A stretch of 16,518 nucleotides of DNA from Streptosporangiaceae bacterium (GCA_030045215.1 JASIBJ010000321.1:1-16518); one strand, 5' to 3'. Positions 1 through 6,778 are shown, counted from the first letter of the stretch. Notes: generated from the sequence alone by a model not told the origin. A program made the numbers and translations.

Positions 1-416
1 CGGGCGAACAGGACGCACAGGACCAGGTTTGCCAGCGGGAAGTGCAAGAGGAAGATCCACAGGTCGCCAGTGCCAATGGCGAGCGCGGTCTGCAGCGTGA
101 GGATGACCACCATGATCATTACCAGGCCAGGTACGGACCCGGTCATGACCTTGCGGATCCCTGCCGTAATCCAGGTTGCAGCCAGGCCGGCCAGCAACCC
201 GACGTTCCGGCCGCCCAGCCACGCCCCGATCGCCAGGGCGGCGACCGGAAACCCGATCGATTCGATCAGGTTCCAGGCGGCCGTGCGCGCCAAGCACCAC
301 GGCGGGGGGAGTTCCAGGTCCTGGCCCACCGAGCCAGTGTAGGAGCTAGCCGAAGGCTGCCGGGCCCAGCGCCGAAGGCGCGGCGAAACAGGGCGAAACC
401 GTGCTGACCTGGTCAT
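1..416 (-). CDS. VC0807-like integral membrane protein, N-terminal part, cut by the window edge
   Basis: The ATG at 416-414 overlaps the TGA of the SDR gene (415-413) as ATGA, so the two are probably translationally coupled. The open frame runs to position 1 without a stop, giving about 138 residues. The first ~30 residues are basic and hydrophilic. Several hydrophobic segments follow (around LIESIGFPVAALAIGAWL, VGLLAGLAATWI, GLVMIMVVILTLQTALAI and LWIFLLHFPLANLVLCVLF). The arrangement of a short loop with IRK before a helix, then a helix ending in TGD, recalls the VC0807 family of small bacterial membrane proteins of unknown function. An alternative GTG start at 329 would remove the basic leader, but the ATGA overlap favours 416. 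Membrane location is well supported; the family name is tentative. Confidence 0.6.
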   Translation of the reverse strand, partial: MTRSARFRPVSPRLRRWARQPSASSYTGSVGQDLELPPPWCLARTAAWNLIESIGFPVAALAIGAWLGGRNVGLLAGLAATWITAGIRKVMTGSVPGLVMIMVVILTLQTALAIGTGDLWIFLLHFPLANLVLCVLFA

Positions 417-1189
417 GCGAACCGGGCGGCGAGCAAGCGGTAGACACGGGGAAGACCGACCTTCAGGCGGGCCGGAAGCGACAGCCACGCGGGAACGACG
501 ATGTCGTCTCGCCCGTGCTCCACCGCGTCGGCGATGACATCCGCTATTCGCGCGGCGCTGAGCAGCCGGGGGTGCTGCCGCTCGTAAGGCACCTTGCGCC
601 GCTCAAAGAAAGCGGTGTCGACGACGCCAGGGCTCACCAGGCTTACCCCTATTCCGGCCGGCCGCAGTTCCGCCCGCAGGGTCTCGGCCAGGCACCCGAG
701 ACCGGCCTTAGTCGCGGAATACCAGGCCTCGCCGGGTGCGCCGACCAGCCCGGCGATCGACCCGACGAAGACCAGCCGGCCAGTTCCCGGAGTCAGGTGG
801 GGTATCGCGGCACGGGCCAGATGCGCGGCAGCACGCAGGTTGACATCGAGGAGCGAGTCAATGTCCGACTCGTTCATGGACGCAAAAGAGCCTGCCCAGC
901 CGATTCCGGCGTTCGAGACCACGATGTCCAGGCCGCCGAGGGAACCAGCCGCAACCGAAACGGTGCGCTCGGCGCAACCAGATTCGCGCAGATCCCCCGC
1001 GATGACGACGCCGCTGGTGTCGGCGGCGACCGCCTGCATGGCCGCCAGGTTGCGACCGCCTATGGCTACGAGGGCGCCGCGGGCGGCGAACGCCCTGGCC
1101 GTTGCCGCCCCGATGCCACTTGAGCCCCCGGTGATGAGCGCCCGCAGTCCGGTCAGAGGCCAGCGCTGGCGACCAGAAGAAACCGTCAC
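413..1189 (-). CDS. Short-chain dehydrogenase/reductase (SDR)
   Basis: Classical SDR of about 258 residues. It has the cofactor motif TGGSSGIG near the N-terminus (ITGGSSGIGAATARAFAARG), a dinucleotide-specificity strand ending IGGRN, the NNAG-equivalent VSNAGIG, a catalytic Ser in FVGSIAGLVG, and the YxxxK motif in WYSATKAGL. It should be a cytoplasmic NAD(P)(H)-dependent oxidoreductase; the substrate cannot be told. The frame is open up to 1399, but residues before the SDR fold look non-coding. I chose GTG 1189, which gives MTVSSGRQRWPLTGLRALITGG, normal for the family. An ATG at 1276 lies inside an inverted repeat and lacks a ribosome binding site. The stop overlaps the next membrane-protein gene. 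Upstream are a promoter-like element and a perfect inverted repeat, suggesting control by a repressor. Confidence 0.87.
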   Translation of the reverse strand: MTVSSGRQRWPLTGLRALITGGSSGIGAATARAFAARGALVAIGGRNLAAMQAVAADTSGVVIAGDLRESGCAERTVSVAAGSLGGLDIVVSNAGIGWAGSFASMNESDIDSLLDVNLRAAAHLARAAIPHLTPGTGRLVFVGSIAGLVGAPGEAWYSATKAGLGCLAETLRAELRPAGIGVSLVSPGVVDTAFFERRKVPYERQHPRLLSAARIADVIADAVEHGRDDIVVPAWLSLPARLKVGLPRVYRLLAARFA

Positions 1190-1237
1190 CAGCTCACCGT
1201 CCTCGGCCTGCAAGTCTGCGCGCGGCTGCGACCGCCC

Positions 1238-1266
1238 CGAATACCGCGCAACCCCGAGAAAATCAA
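1238..1266 (-). promoter_or_regulatory. Candidate sigma-70-type promoter of the SDR gene
   Basis: Reading the minus strand, TTGATT (1266-1261) is followed after exactly 17 bp by TATTCG (1243-1238). This is a plausible housekeeping promoter with a ~40-nt leader before the GTG at 1189. The -35 hexamer touches the edge of the 15-bp inverted repeat at 1266-1300, a usual place for a regulator site. The assignment rests on hexamer similarity and spacing only. Confidence 0.35.
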
Positions 1267-1300
1267 TATCTGCCATCGGCAGTGCGCCGATGGCAGATAT
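1266..1300. promoter_or_regulatory. Perfect 15-bp inverted repeat, candidate operator
   Basis: ATATCTGCCATCGGC, a 5-nt spacer (AGTGC), then GCCGATGGCAGATAT. All 15 pairs match, in DNA where such AT-ended arms are unusual. It abuts the predicted -35 box of the SDR gene. An additional half copy, GCAGATAT at 1315-1322, lies 22 bp (two helical turns) from the same string at 1293-1300. The size suits a dimeric or paired-dimer HTH regulator such as TetR, and a TetR relic lies nearby. A transcript hairpin or terminator is the alternative, but no clean T-run follows on either strand. Confidence 0.6.
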
Positions 1301-1365
1301 GGCTATTCCGCCGAGCAGATATAAACGCTGTCGGCAAACGCGGTCGCCGGCAGAATAGCTAGTTA

Positions 1366-1455
1366 CTACAGCTCGATGATAATCCAGTCGACCATGCATG
1401 CCAGCAGGCAGCAGGCGCCAGCAAGAAGTAGACCTACTCGCGCTTCCTTTCCCAT
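1366..1455 (-). CDS. 29-residue small membrane peptide
   Basis: ATG 1455-1453 to TAG 1368-1366. A strong purine-rich Shine-Dalgarno stretch (AGGGGGAGG) lies just upstream on the minus strand. The peptide starts MGKEARV, then has one hydrophobic stretch rich in Leu, Ala and Cys (LLLAGACCLLAC), and ends in DWIIIEL. This is the pattern of a single-span small membrane protein. LLAC could also be read as a weak lipobox, leaving only a nine-residue mature tail. It lies about 180 bp upstream of the SDR start on the same strand. No family is recognised. The good ribosome binding site and the membrane-like composition support it; its short length keeps confidence moderate. Confidence 0.45.
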   Translation of the reverse strand: MGKEARVGLLLAGACCLLACMVDWIIIEL

Positions 1456-1571
1456 GGCCTCCCCCTCAACGCACTCGTGAACAGCGAACTGAAAGCGGAT
1501 ACCCGCACGCGACTGGAACAAAACCGCTCGATTGCAAAGGTATCATCAACGCCCACTAACGATGAGAGGCC

Positions 1572-1772
1572 ATGCGTGACGGGGCGCTTTGGCTGGGTAG
1601 GTTCACCCCGCGCGAAGAGGTCCTAGCTGCTGTAGCCAACCCAGCGAAGCGGCGGTGAAAGCCTCACCCAGTCCGCATAGAAGACGCGGTATTACGTGCG
1701 CAAACATCGCACGGCATGTTCTGTCGGTACTTCGCCGATAAGGCGGATCTGTTCGAAGGGCGTGTTACCTGA
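1572..1772 (+). pseudogene. TetR-family regulator relic (N-terminal HTH only, in-frame stop)
   Basis: One reading frame from ATG 1572 to TGA 1770-1772, broken by an in-frame TGA at 1656-1658. Before the stop it reads TPREEVLAAV, like helix 1 of TetR proteins (TREEVLxAA). After it come RIEDAVLRA and SHGMFCRYFADKADLFEG, which match the TetR consensus (VEDIAxxAGVSHGTFYRYFADKxxLFE) at normal spacing: 21 codons from EEVL to IEDA. The ligand-binding C-terminal domain is missing. GATGAGAGGCC precedes the ATG. It is divergent from the SDR operon on the minus strand, the usual position of a TetR gene relative to its target, and close to the 15-bp inverted repeat. Relic status follows from the stop codon and the missing ~130 residues. 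Confidence 0.65.
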
Positions 1773-1903
1773 TCGGCAGCTTCGGGCGTACCTGGATTCC
1801 TCGCCATGATGGGCACAGGTAACATGATCTTTTTGGAGAATACGGGGCAACGTTGAGGACACGGGGGAAACGTGGGGAATCCAGGGTCGGGCAGGTTGCC
1901 TGA
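1773..1903 (+). other. Gap between TetR relic and transporter, no gene recognised
   Basis: About 130 bp. It contains purine-rich stretches (TTTTTGGAGA and repeated GGGGAAACGTGGGG-like runs) but no supported ORF, promoter or hairpin. It may be the eroded remainder of the TetR gene. The transporter frame opens after a TGA at 1901-1903. Confidence 0.3.
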
Positions 1904-1969
1904 ACGGGGCGAGACCTGTTCCCGGTTACCGCCGTCGTAGCTGGACTCGGTGCCGCCGTCGTCCTTGGC

Positions 1970-2836
1970 ATGTCGTCGGTCGCCGAGCAGCGCGGCACCA
2001 AGCGCGTCAAGACCCGGCGAGCGCTATCGCCGAAGATCTTGCTCGACCTCGTCAGGCAGCCGCTCTGGGTTATCGCCATCGGCGGGAGCGTGCTCGGGTT
2101 CGCGCTCCAGGTCGTCGCGCTCAAGTACGGGCCCCTCGCCCTGGTCGAGCCGCTCCTGGTGTGCGACCTGATCTTCGCCGTCACTATCAACTCGTACCTG
2201 CGCCACCGGTTCGATCCGATCATTCTCGGCGGGGTCCTCGCGACCGCCGCTGGCGTGGCGGGTTTCCTGATAATCGGCCGACCCTCCAGCGGCGTGTCGA
2301 CTGTCAGCTTCTTCGTTGTGCTACCCCTGGCAGCAGGGCTCGTGGCGTGCATCGCGGGATGCCTCGCAGTCGCCAAGCGCAGTGACGACCTGCGCCCGCT
2401 TGCGCTGGCACTTGCCTGCGGAATCTGCTACGGCACTTCGGCCTTCCTCGTCAAGCTGGTGGTCTCCGACGTAAGCGGGGGCCTCCCCCACGTGCTGACC
2501 GACTGGCCGATATATGCGCTGGCGATAGTCGGACCGGCGGGTTTCGTGCTCAACCAGGATGCCTTCCAGCAGGGCACGCTGCTCGCGCCGGTGCTGTCCA
2601 TCATCACCGCGTGCGACCCGGTTATCTCCATTGCCCTCGCCTACCTCTGGCTTGACGAGAGGCTCAGCAGCAGCCCGGCTGCGATAGCGGGCGAGGTCAC
2701 ATCGCTGCTCGTCATGATCACGGGGATCTACGTGCTCGCGCACCACTCGCCCATGGTGGTGCAGAAGCTGAAAGAGGAGGAGGCCGCCAAAGCAGCAGGT
2801 AGCGCCCCGAATGAACAGGCTAGGCATAAGCGCTAG
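1970..2836 (+). CDS. DMT/EamA-type multi-spanning transporter
   Basis: A 288-residue inner-membrane protein with about nine hydrophobic helices arranged as two repeats, and a basic, Lys/Glu-rich cytoplasmic tail. The sequence around SSVAEQRGTKRV, then RQPLWVIAIGG, ALKYGPLALVEPLLV, and in the second half QGTLLAPVLSIITACDPV with LDERL, is typical of the actinobacterial drug/metabolite transporter branch. The substrate is unknown. ATG 1970 is the first standard start, but the same frame stays open back to 1904 and encodes VTAVVAGLGAAVVLG, the expected first helix of the family. Translation therefore probably begins upstream, perhaps at CTG 1916, or an original start has been lost. No obvious operon partner; the FAD oxidoreductase begins 53 bp downstream behind its own promoter. 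Confidence 0.82.
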   Translation: MSSVAEQRGTKRVKTRRALSPKILLDLVRQPLWVIAIGGSVLGFALQVVALKYGPLALVEPLLVCDLIFAVTINSYLRHRFDPIILGGVLATAAGVAGFLIIGRPSSGVSTVSFFVVLPLAAGLVACIAGCLAVAKRSDDLRPLALALACGICYGTSAFLVKLVVSDVSGGLPHVLTDWPIYALAIVGPAGFVLNQDAFQQGTLLAPVLSIITACDPVISIALAYLWLDERLSSSPAAIAGEVTSLLVMITGIYVLAHHSPMVVQKLKEEEAAKAAGSAPNEQARHKR

Positions 2837-2854
2837 AGCTGAGATCCCGTTCGC

Positions 2855-2881
2855 TGTCACAGTCCGATCGGCTCGCCCGTC
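2855..2881 (+). promoter_or_regulatory. ECF41/SigJ-type promoter of the oxidoreductase-sigma operon
   Basis: TGTCACA at 2855-2861, a 16-bp spacer, then CGTC at 2878-2881. From established knowledge this matches the target consensus of ECF41 sigma factors (TGTCACA-N16-CGTC) and the mycobacterial SigJ-type promoter (GTCACA-N16-CGTC). It ends about 9 bp before ATG 2890, so the transcript would have almost no leader. It implies autoregulation by the ECF41 sigma factor encoded second in the operon. Confidence 0.75.
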
Positions 2882-2889
2882 TGTCCGGT

Positions 2890-4134
2890 ATGAGAGCTGA
2901 CTGGGATGTGATCGTGATCGGAGCAGGCCTGGCCGGACTGGCAGCCGGGGCCACCGCAACCAGGGCCGGGTACACGACGCTGGTGGTTGACGCCCACCCG
3001 CCGGGCGGCAGGGCCCGGATCACCAACCGGGATGGCTTCGTATTCAACCGGGGGGTTCACGCACTCTACGAGGGCGGGGCTGGGCGGGAGGTCCTGCGGA
3101 GCCTAGGGATCGAGCCGCGAGGCAGCTCGCCGCCACTGGGTCGCTACCACGCCCTTGCTGGCGGCGAGCTCCACCTCCTGCCGACGAACCCCGACTCGCT
3201 GCGACGCAGCACGCTCCTCGGCCGCAAGGACAAGGGGGCGTTTGCGGCGCTCCTGGCGCAGCTGCCCCTCCTGCAGCCGCAACGGCGAGCCGGCACCTCG
3301 GTGTCGCAGTGGATCGCCGAGGCCGGCTTCGGGCCAGCGGGCGCCGCCGTCGTCAGCGCACTGGTCCGGCTGACCACCTATGCCTCCGACATGAGCACGT
3401 TGGGCGCCGATGCCGCGGTCGCCCAGTTGCAACTGGCCGCGAGGGGGGTTTTGTACCTGGACGGCGGCTGGGCCCAGCTGATTGCCCGGCTGAGCGCGCT
3501 CTGCCAGGTGCGCACCAGGGTCAAGGTCACCGGCGTCGCATCCGTCGCCGGCCGGGTCGAGGTAACCACGAGCAGCGGTCCGCTGGTCGCGCACTCGGTG
3601 ATCATCGCCGTCGGCCGCCCGGCGGCGGCCATCGGGCTGCTGCCCGCTGACCCAGGATGGGGCGACCTCGGTCCCGAAGTGACGGCCGCCTGTCTCGACG
3701 CCGGCCTGCGGCGGGTGCCCGACCCTGGTTATGTCCTCGGCGTTGATACGCCCGTGTACGCGACACTCCAGTCGCCGCCTGCCCGCCAGGCGCCAGCGGG
3801 CCAGGCGGTCGTCGGGGCCGTCCGTTATGGTGCCACCGAGGCCAAAGCGGACCGGGCCATCCTCGAAGCGCACCTGGCGCGAGCCGGCGTTCGGAAGGAA
3901 GACGTGGTGACCAGCCGATTCCTTGCCCGCATGGTCGTCGCTGGCGCGGCGCCGATTGCGGCGCGCGGCGGACTCACCGGCCGGCCCGCGGTCGATGCCA
4001 CTGGGCTGCCGGGCGTCTACCTGGCCGGCGACTGGCTCGGGCCGACGGGCCTCATCGCCGACGCTGCCCTGGCTAGCGGGCAAAACGCCGCTCTCCGCGC
4101 CGTACAAGCCTTCCCGATCGCAACCGCGACGTGA
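2890..4134 (+). CDS. FAD-dependent oxidoreductase (amine-oxidase/phytoene-desaturase-like), ECF41 partner
   Basis: A 414-residue flavoprotein. The N-terminal Rossmann motif is VIVIGAGLAGLAAG (GxGxxG at 11-16), the adenine-binding strand ends VVDAHPPGGRA, and the C-terminal FAD motif is GVYLAGDWLGPTGLIADAALASG. The middle is the less conserved substrate domain of the NAD(P)-binding amine-oxidase/desaturase superfamily. The substrate is unknown. No signal peptide or membrane helix is apparent. There is no clear Shine-Dalgarno before ATG 2890, but the ECF41-type promoter ends ~9 bp upstream, so the message may be leaderless. The TGA overlaps the GTG of the sigma gene (GTGA). Oxidoreductases are one of three enzyme classes (the 'COE' set: carboxymuconolactone decarboxylase, oxidoreductase, epimerase) known to sit beside ECF41 genes and be controlled by them. 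Confidence 0.86.
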   Translation: MRADWDVIVIGAGLAGLAAGATATRAGYTTLVVDAHPPGGRARITNRDGFVFNRGVHALYEGGAGREVLRSLGIEPRGSSPPLGRYHALAGGELHLLPTNPDSLRRSTLLGRKDKGAFAALLAQLPLLQPQRRAGTSVSQWIAEAGFGPAGAAVVSALVRLTTYASDMSTLGADAAVAQLQLAARGVLYLDGGWAQLIARLSALCQVRTRVKVTGVASVAGRVEVTTSSGPLVAHSVIIAVGRPAAAIGLLPADPGWGDLGPEVTAACLDAGLRRVPDPGYVLGVDTPVYATLQSPPARQAPAGQAVVGAVRYGATEAKADRAILEAHLARAGVRKEDVVTSRFLARMVVAGAAPIAARGGLTGRPAVDATGLPGVYLAGDWLGPTGLIADAALASGQNAALRAVQAFPIATAT

Positions 4135-4994
4135 ACCACGATCCATTCGATGCGGCCAGGCCCCGGATCCGCGGCCTGGCCTACCGGATGCTCGGCACCC
4201 TCGCCGACGCCGACGACATCGCCCAGGACACCTGGCTGCGCTGGCAGCGAGCCGGCGGCGCGCACATCGCGAACGCCGAGGCCTGGCTGGTCACCACGGC
4301 CACCCGTCTTTGCCTCGACCGGCTCCGCTCCGCCGCCAGGGCCAGGGAGACCTACCCGGGGCCATGGCTGCCCGAGCCGATCGTGACTGACCCCAGCCCG
4401 GAGAGCGCGGCCGAGCTATCGGACTCCCTGACCCTGGGCTTCCTGGTGCTGCTCGACCAACTCGGACCAGTCGAGCGGGCGGTATTCGTACTTGCGGACG
4501 TATTCGACGTGCCTTACGCCGAGATCGCTACCACTGTGGGACGCTCCGAGGCGGCATGCCGGCAGATCGCCAGCCGGGCCCGCCGCAGGCTCAGGCCGGA
4601 CAAACAGCCGCACCAGACTGCTGCGGCCGACCGCGAGCTCATCAACGGCCTGCTCCGCGCGCTGGCCTCGGGCGACGTCAACGAGGTCGTCGCCCGCTTG
4701 GCGCCGCAAGTCGTATGCATTACTGACGGTGGTCCCAAACGCCGGGCCGCTCGCCGCGCCGTCGTCGGTTCCGGCAAGGTAGCCCGCCTGCTCACCAGCG
4801 TGGCCCGCCGCAACCACCACCTGGCGACGCGGCCGGCCGTCGTCGGTGGCTACGCCGGTGCCATTCTCGCGGATGGCGAGACGATCGAGCAGGTGATGGC
4901 GGTGACGTCGAAGGACGGCCTCATCACAGCCGTCTACTTTGTCGGCAACCCCGACAAACATGTCTCAGTCGGCCACCGCCTGTCGATCGAATAG
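4131..4994 (+). CDS. sigJ: ECF41-family RNA polymerase sigma factor (SigJ-like) with SnoaL-like C-terminal domain
   Basis: 287 residues. Region sigma2 spans about 5-70 (YRMLGTLADADDIAQDTWLRW), and sigma4 about 105-155 (LGPVERAVFVLADVFDVPYAEIATTVGRSEAACRQ). A C-terminal SnoaL-like domain follows (about 165-280). The ECF41 hallmarks are visible: WLPEP at 79-83, DGGPK at 199-203 (usually DGGGK), and NPDK at 273-276. In this family the fused C-terminal domain modulates sigma activity instead of a separate anti-sigma factor. GTG 4131 overlaps the preceding TGA by 4 bp, so translation is coupled to the oxidoreductase. A convergent NmrA-like reductase follows. The symbol sigJ follows mycobacterial usage and is by similarity only. 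Confidence 0.9.
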   Translation: MNHDPFDAARPRIRGLAYRMLGTLADADDIAQDTWLRWQRAGGAHIANAEAWLVTTATRLCLDRLRSAARARETYPGPWLPEPIVTDPSPESAAELSDSLTLGFLVLLDQLGPVERAVFVLADVFDVPYAEIATTVGRSEAACRQIASRARRRLRPDKQPHQTAAADRELINGLLRALASGDVNEVVARLAPQVVCITDGGPKRRAARRAVVGSGKVARLLTSVARRNHHLATRPAVVGGYAGAILADGETIEQVMAVTSKDGLITAVYFVGNPDKHVSVGHRLSIE

Positions 4995-5095
4995 CCACCG
5001 GGCCCCGGCACGAGCAGCCGACCCCATGAGGCGCGGCTTTGATTTGCCGGTCACTGACCCACTGCCCCCTGCGGTCCAGAGCAGGCTGGGCTGAA

Positions 5096-5842
5096 TCAGC
5101 GGGCCCCTGCTGCGAGCCACTCCGAGAACGTGCCGGAGGTCAGCCGGGCGGACTCGTCAGGCAGCAGGACTTCGCCGGCCATGTCCGGGCCGAAGATACC
5201 CCGCCAGGTCGGGACGAGCGTGATGTCCTGACCACGGGCAGCAAACGTGCGCCTGGCCATGTCAACGAGATCCTGAGTTTCCGGGCCCGCGATGTCGAGC
5301 CCGGCGTTGAGTGGCGCGGCAACAGCAACCTCCGCGAGCACTGCCGCCACATCAGCAGGAGCGATCGGCTGCACGAGGAGCGGGGCGATGGTGGCGACTC
5401 CGTCCCGCTCGGACCAGCCGGCCACCATGGCGGCGAAATCATGGAACTGGGTGGCCCGGACGATGGACCACGGAACCGGGCCGCCGGCGACGAGGCGTTC
5501 CTGCTCGCGCTTGCCCGCGTAATGCGGCGCGCGCTGGTCATGGTCCAGCCCGACGATGGACAGCAGGACATGCTGGCGCACTCCCGCCCGAGCCTCGGCG
5601 GCGAGCAAATTGCGCGTGGCGGTGCCGAAGAAGTCGACGATTTCTGCCCGGTCCGCTGAGGGGATGTTAGTGGCGTCGATCACTGCGATAGCGCCCCGAA
5701 GCGCCTCCGGAAGGCCGTCGCCGGTGTACACATCGACGCCGGCGCTCCTGCTGATGGGCACGGTCTCATGACCCGCGCCCTCAAGCGCACTGATGGTGAG
5801 CCGTCCTATCCGGCCGGTGGCGCCGGCGACCGCGATCCGCAT
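5096..5842 (-). CDS. NmrA-like / atypical SDR NAD(P)-binding protein (epimerase-like), ECF41 partner
   Basis: A 248-residue protein starting MRIAVAGATGRIGR, the atypical SDR nucleotide-binding motif (GATGRIG at 7-13). It continues with AVIDATN, VLLSIVGLD, a YAGKREQE segment (YxxxK) and WSIVRATQFHDF, as in NmrA/NAD(P)H-binding reductases. GAGAGG lies about 8 nt before the ATG. It converges on the sigma gene with a ~100-bp gap. It matches the 'epimerase' member of the ECF41 COE partner set and is often found beside sigJ-like genes. No TGTCACA-N16-CGTC element was found upstream, so direct control by the sigma factor is not shown. It may be a true epimerase, a quinone reductase-like enzyme or a redox sensor. 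Confidence 0.85.
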   Translation of the reverse strand: MRIAVAGATGRIGRLTISALEGAGHETVPISRSAGVDVYTGDGLPEALRGAIAVIDATNIPSADRAEIVDFFGTATRNLLAAEARAGVRQHVLLSIVGLDHDQRAPHYAGKREQERLVAGGPVPWSIVRATQFHDFAAMVAGWSERDGVATIAPLLVQPIAPADVAAVLAEVAVAAPLNAGLDIAGPETQDLVDMARRTFAARGQDITLVPTWRGIFGPDMAGEVLLPDESARLTSGTFSEWLAAGAR

Positions 5843-6115
5843 GATGTTGCCCTCTCACGTCGACCATTGAACATCTCTCGGAAGCTAGGTAGTCATCATT
5901 GCCGACCGCGATAGCGAGCCCATCCACCACTGCCTGGACGGTCGTCCGCTGTCGACTGCTCAAGCCGGGCTATCCGCGCACCACGTGCCGGCGCATTTGG
6001 GCCGGCCGGGCCGGGCGACGGACACCGATCGGCCCCGGCCGTTCGTATGCTGAGAACTCACGGCCGACGATGCGGCCGGCAACTTGTGGCTGGCGGACCT
6101 GCGGGAGGTGACGAC
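5843..6115. other. Divergent intergenic region, no clear element
   Basis: About 270 bp between the divergent NmrA-like gene and the CBS-BON gene. The left part is less GC-rich (AACATCTCTCGGAAGCTAGG) and may carry the leftward promoter. The right part is very GC-rich. A GGGCC-rich stretch at 5999-6012 loosely resembles the GGGNCNNNNGNCCC motif but is low-complexity. I see no gene or convincing hairpin. Confidence 0.3.
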
Positions 6116-6745
6116 ATCAACTCGTTGGTGCGAGACGTGATGACCAGATCCGTCGTGTTCGTCCGCAAGGACGCCTCATTCAAGGACATGGCCGCGATGC
6201 TGCGGAGCCGGCGGATCAGCGCGTTTCCCGTGCTCGACGCCAGTGACCGGGTCATTGGGGTCGTCTCGGCCGGCGACCTCCTGGTGAAGGAGGCGGTGCA
6301 GGCGGAGGGCGCCAGCCTGCTCGCCGCGCTGCGACACGTCCGCGAGGATGAAAAGGCCGCCGGCCTCACGGCGGCCGACCTGATGACCGCGCCCGCTGTC
6401 ACTGTCGGTCCCGACGTCCCGGTCGCCCAGGCTGCCCGGATCATGTACGACCGCAAGGTGAAGCGGCTGCCGGTGGTCAACCCGGCAGGCCACCTGGTTG
6501 GCATCATCAGCCGGGTAGACGTGCTCGCCGTGTTCAGCCGACCCGACGCGGACATACGCCAGGAGGTCGCCCACGCCGTGCTCCCCGATGTCGCCCCGGC
6601 GACCGCGCGCGACCTGCAGGTCGAGGTCAAAGACGGCATCGTTACGCTATCCGGCAGTTCGCAGAGCGAGACTGTCTCGCGTGCCATTGTCGACGCAGTG
6701 CGGCACGTCCAGGGCGTGATCGGCGTGCGCAACCGCTTCAGTTAG
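6116..6745 (+). CDS. CBS-pair plus BON domain protein (Hrp1-like stress protein)
   Basis: The protein begins VRDVMTRSVVFVRKDASFKD and has two CBS motifs: CBS1 about residues 8-60 (ISAFPVLDASDRVIGVVSAGDLL) and CBS2 about 80-135 (VKRLPVVNPAGHLVGIISRVDVL). A C-terminal BON domain follows (about 145-209, LQVEVKDGIVTLSGSS, VQGVIGVRNRF). CBS pairs usually bind adenine nucleotides; BON domains are small lipid- or surface-associated folds. The start is unusual: GGGAGGTG at 6103-6110 lies the ideal distance from an ATC at 6116, which would give MNSLVRDVM, the normal family N-terminus. The nearest standard starts are TTG 6125 and GTG 6128 (far from the SD) or ATG 6047, which adds an unlikely arginine/glycine-rich leader. 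The CBS part resembles the mycobacterial DosR-regulon protein Hrp1 (Rv2626c). Confidence 0.88.
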   Translation: MNSLVRDVMTRSVVFVRKDASFKDMAAMLRSRRISAFPVLDASDRVIGVVSAGDLLVKEAVQAEGASLLAALRHVREDEKAAGLTAADLMTAPAVTVGPDVPVAQAARIMYDRKVKRLPVVNPAGHLVGIISRVDVLAVFSRPDADIRQEVAHAVLPDVAPATARDLQVEVKDGIVTLSGSSQSETVSRAIVDAVRHVQGVIGVRNRFS

Positions 6746-6778
6746 GACAGACCTCCGGCGCGCTGCGCACGGGTAACT

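Noticed and set aside
42..407. Plus-strand ORFs at the left end
   Set aside because: They mirror the minus-strand membrane protein, which has hydrophobic helices and an ATGA overlap with the SDR gene.
401..1123. Long plus-strand ORF opposite the SDR gene
   Set aside because: It is the antisense shadow of a clear SDR; composition is Arg/Gly/Pro-rich with no domain pattern.
1190..1399. N-terminal extension of the SDR to ATG 1399 or ATG 1276
   Set aside because: The extension crosses the inverted repeat and a promoter-like element, overlaps the small peptide gene in another frame, and does not resemble an SDR N-terminus.
3103..4146. 347-codon minus-strand ORF opposite the FAD oxidoreductase
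   Set aside because: High GC leaves antisense frames open; the plus-strand product has clear FAD motifs at both ends, the antisense product has none.
5999..6012. GGGCCGGCCGGGCC as a DosR-like site before the CBS-BON gene
   Set aside because: It fits the degenerate pattern at 9 of 10 positions but is pure G/C low-complexity sequence without a paired copy, so chance is likely.
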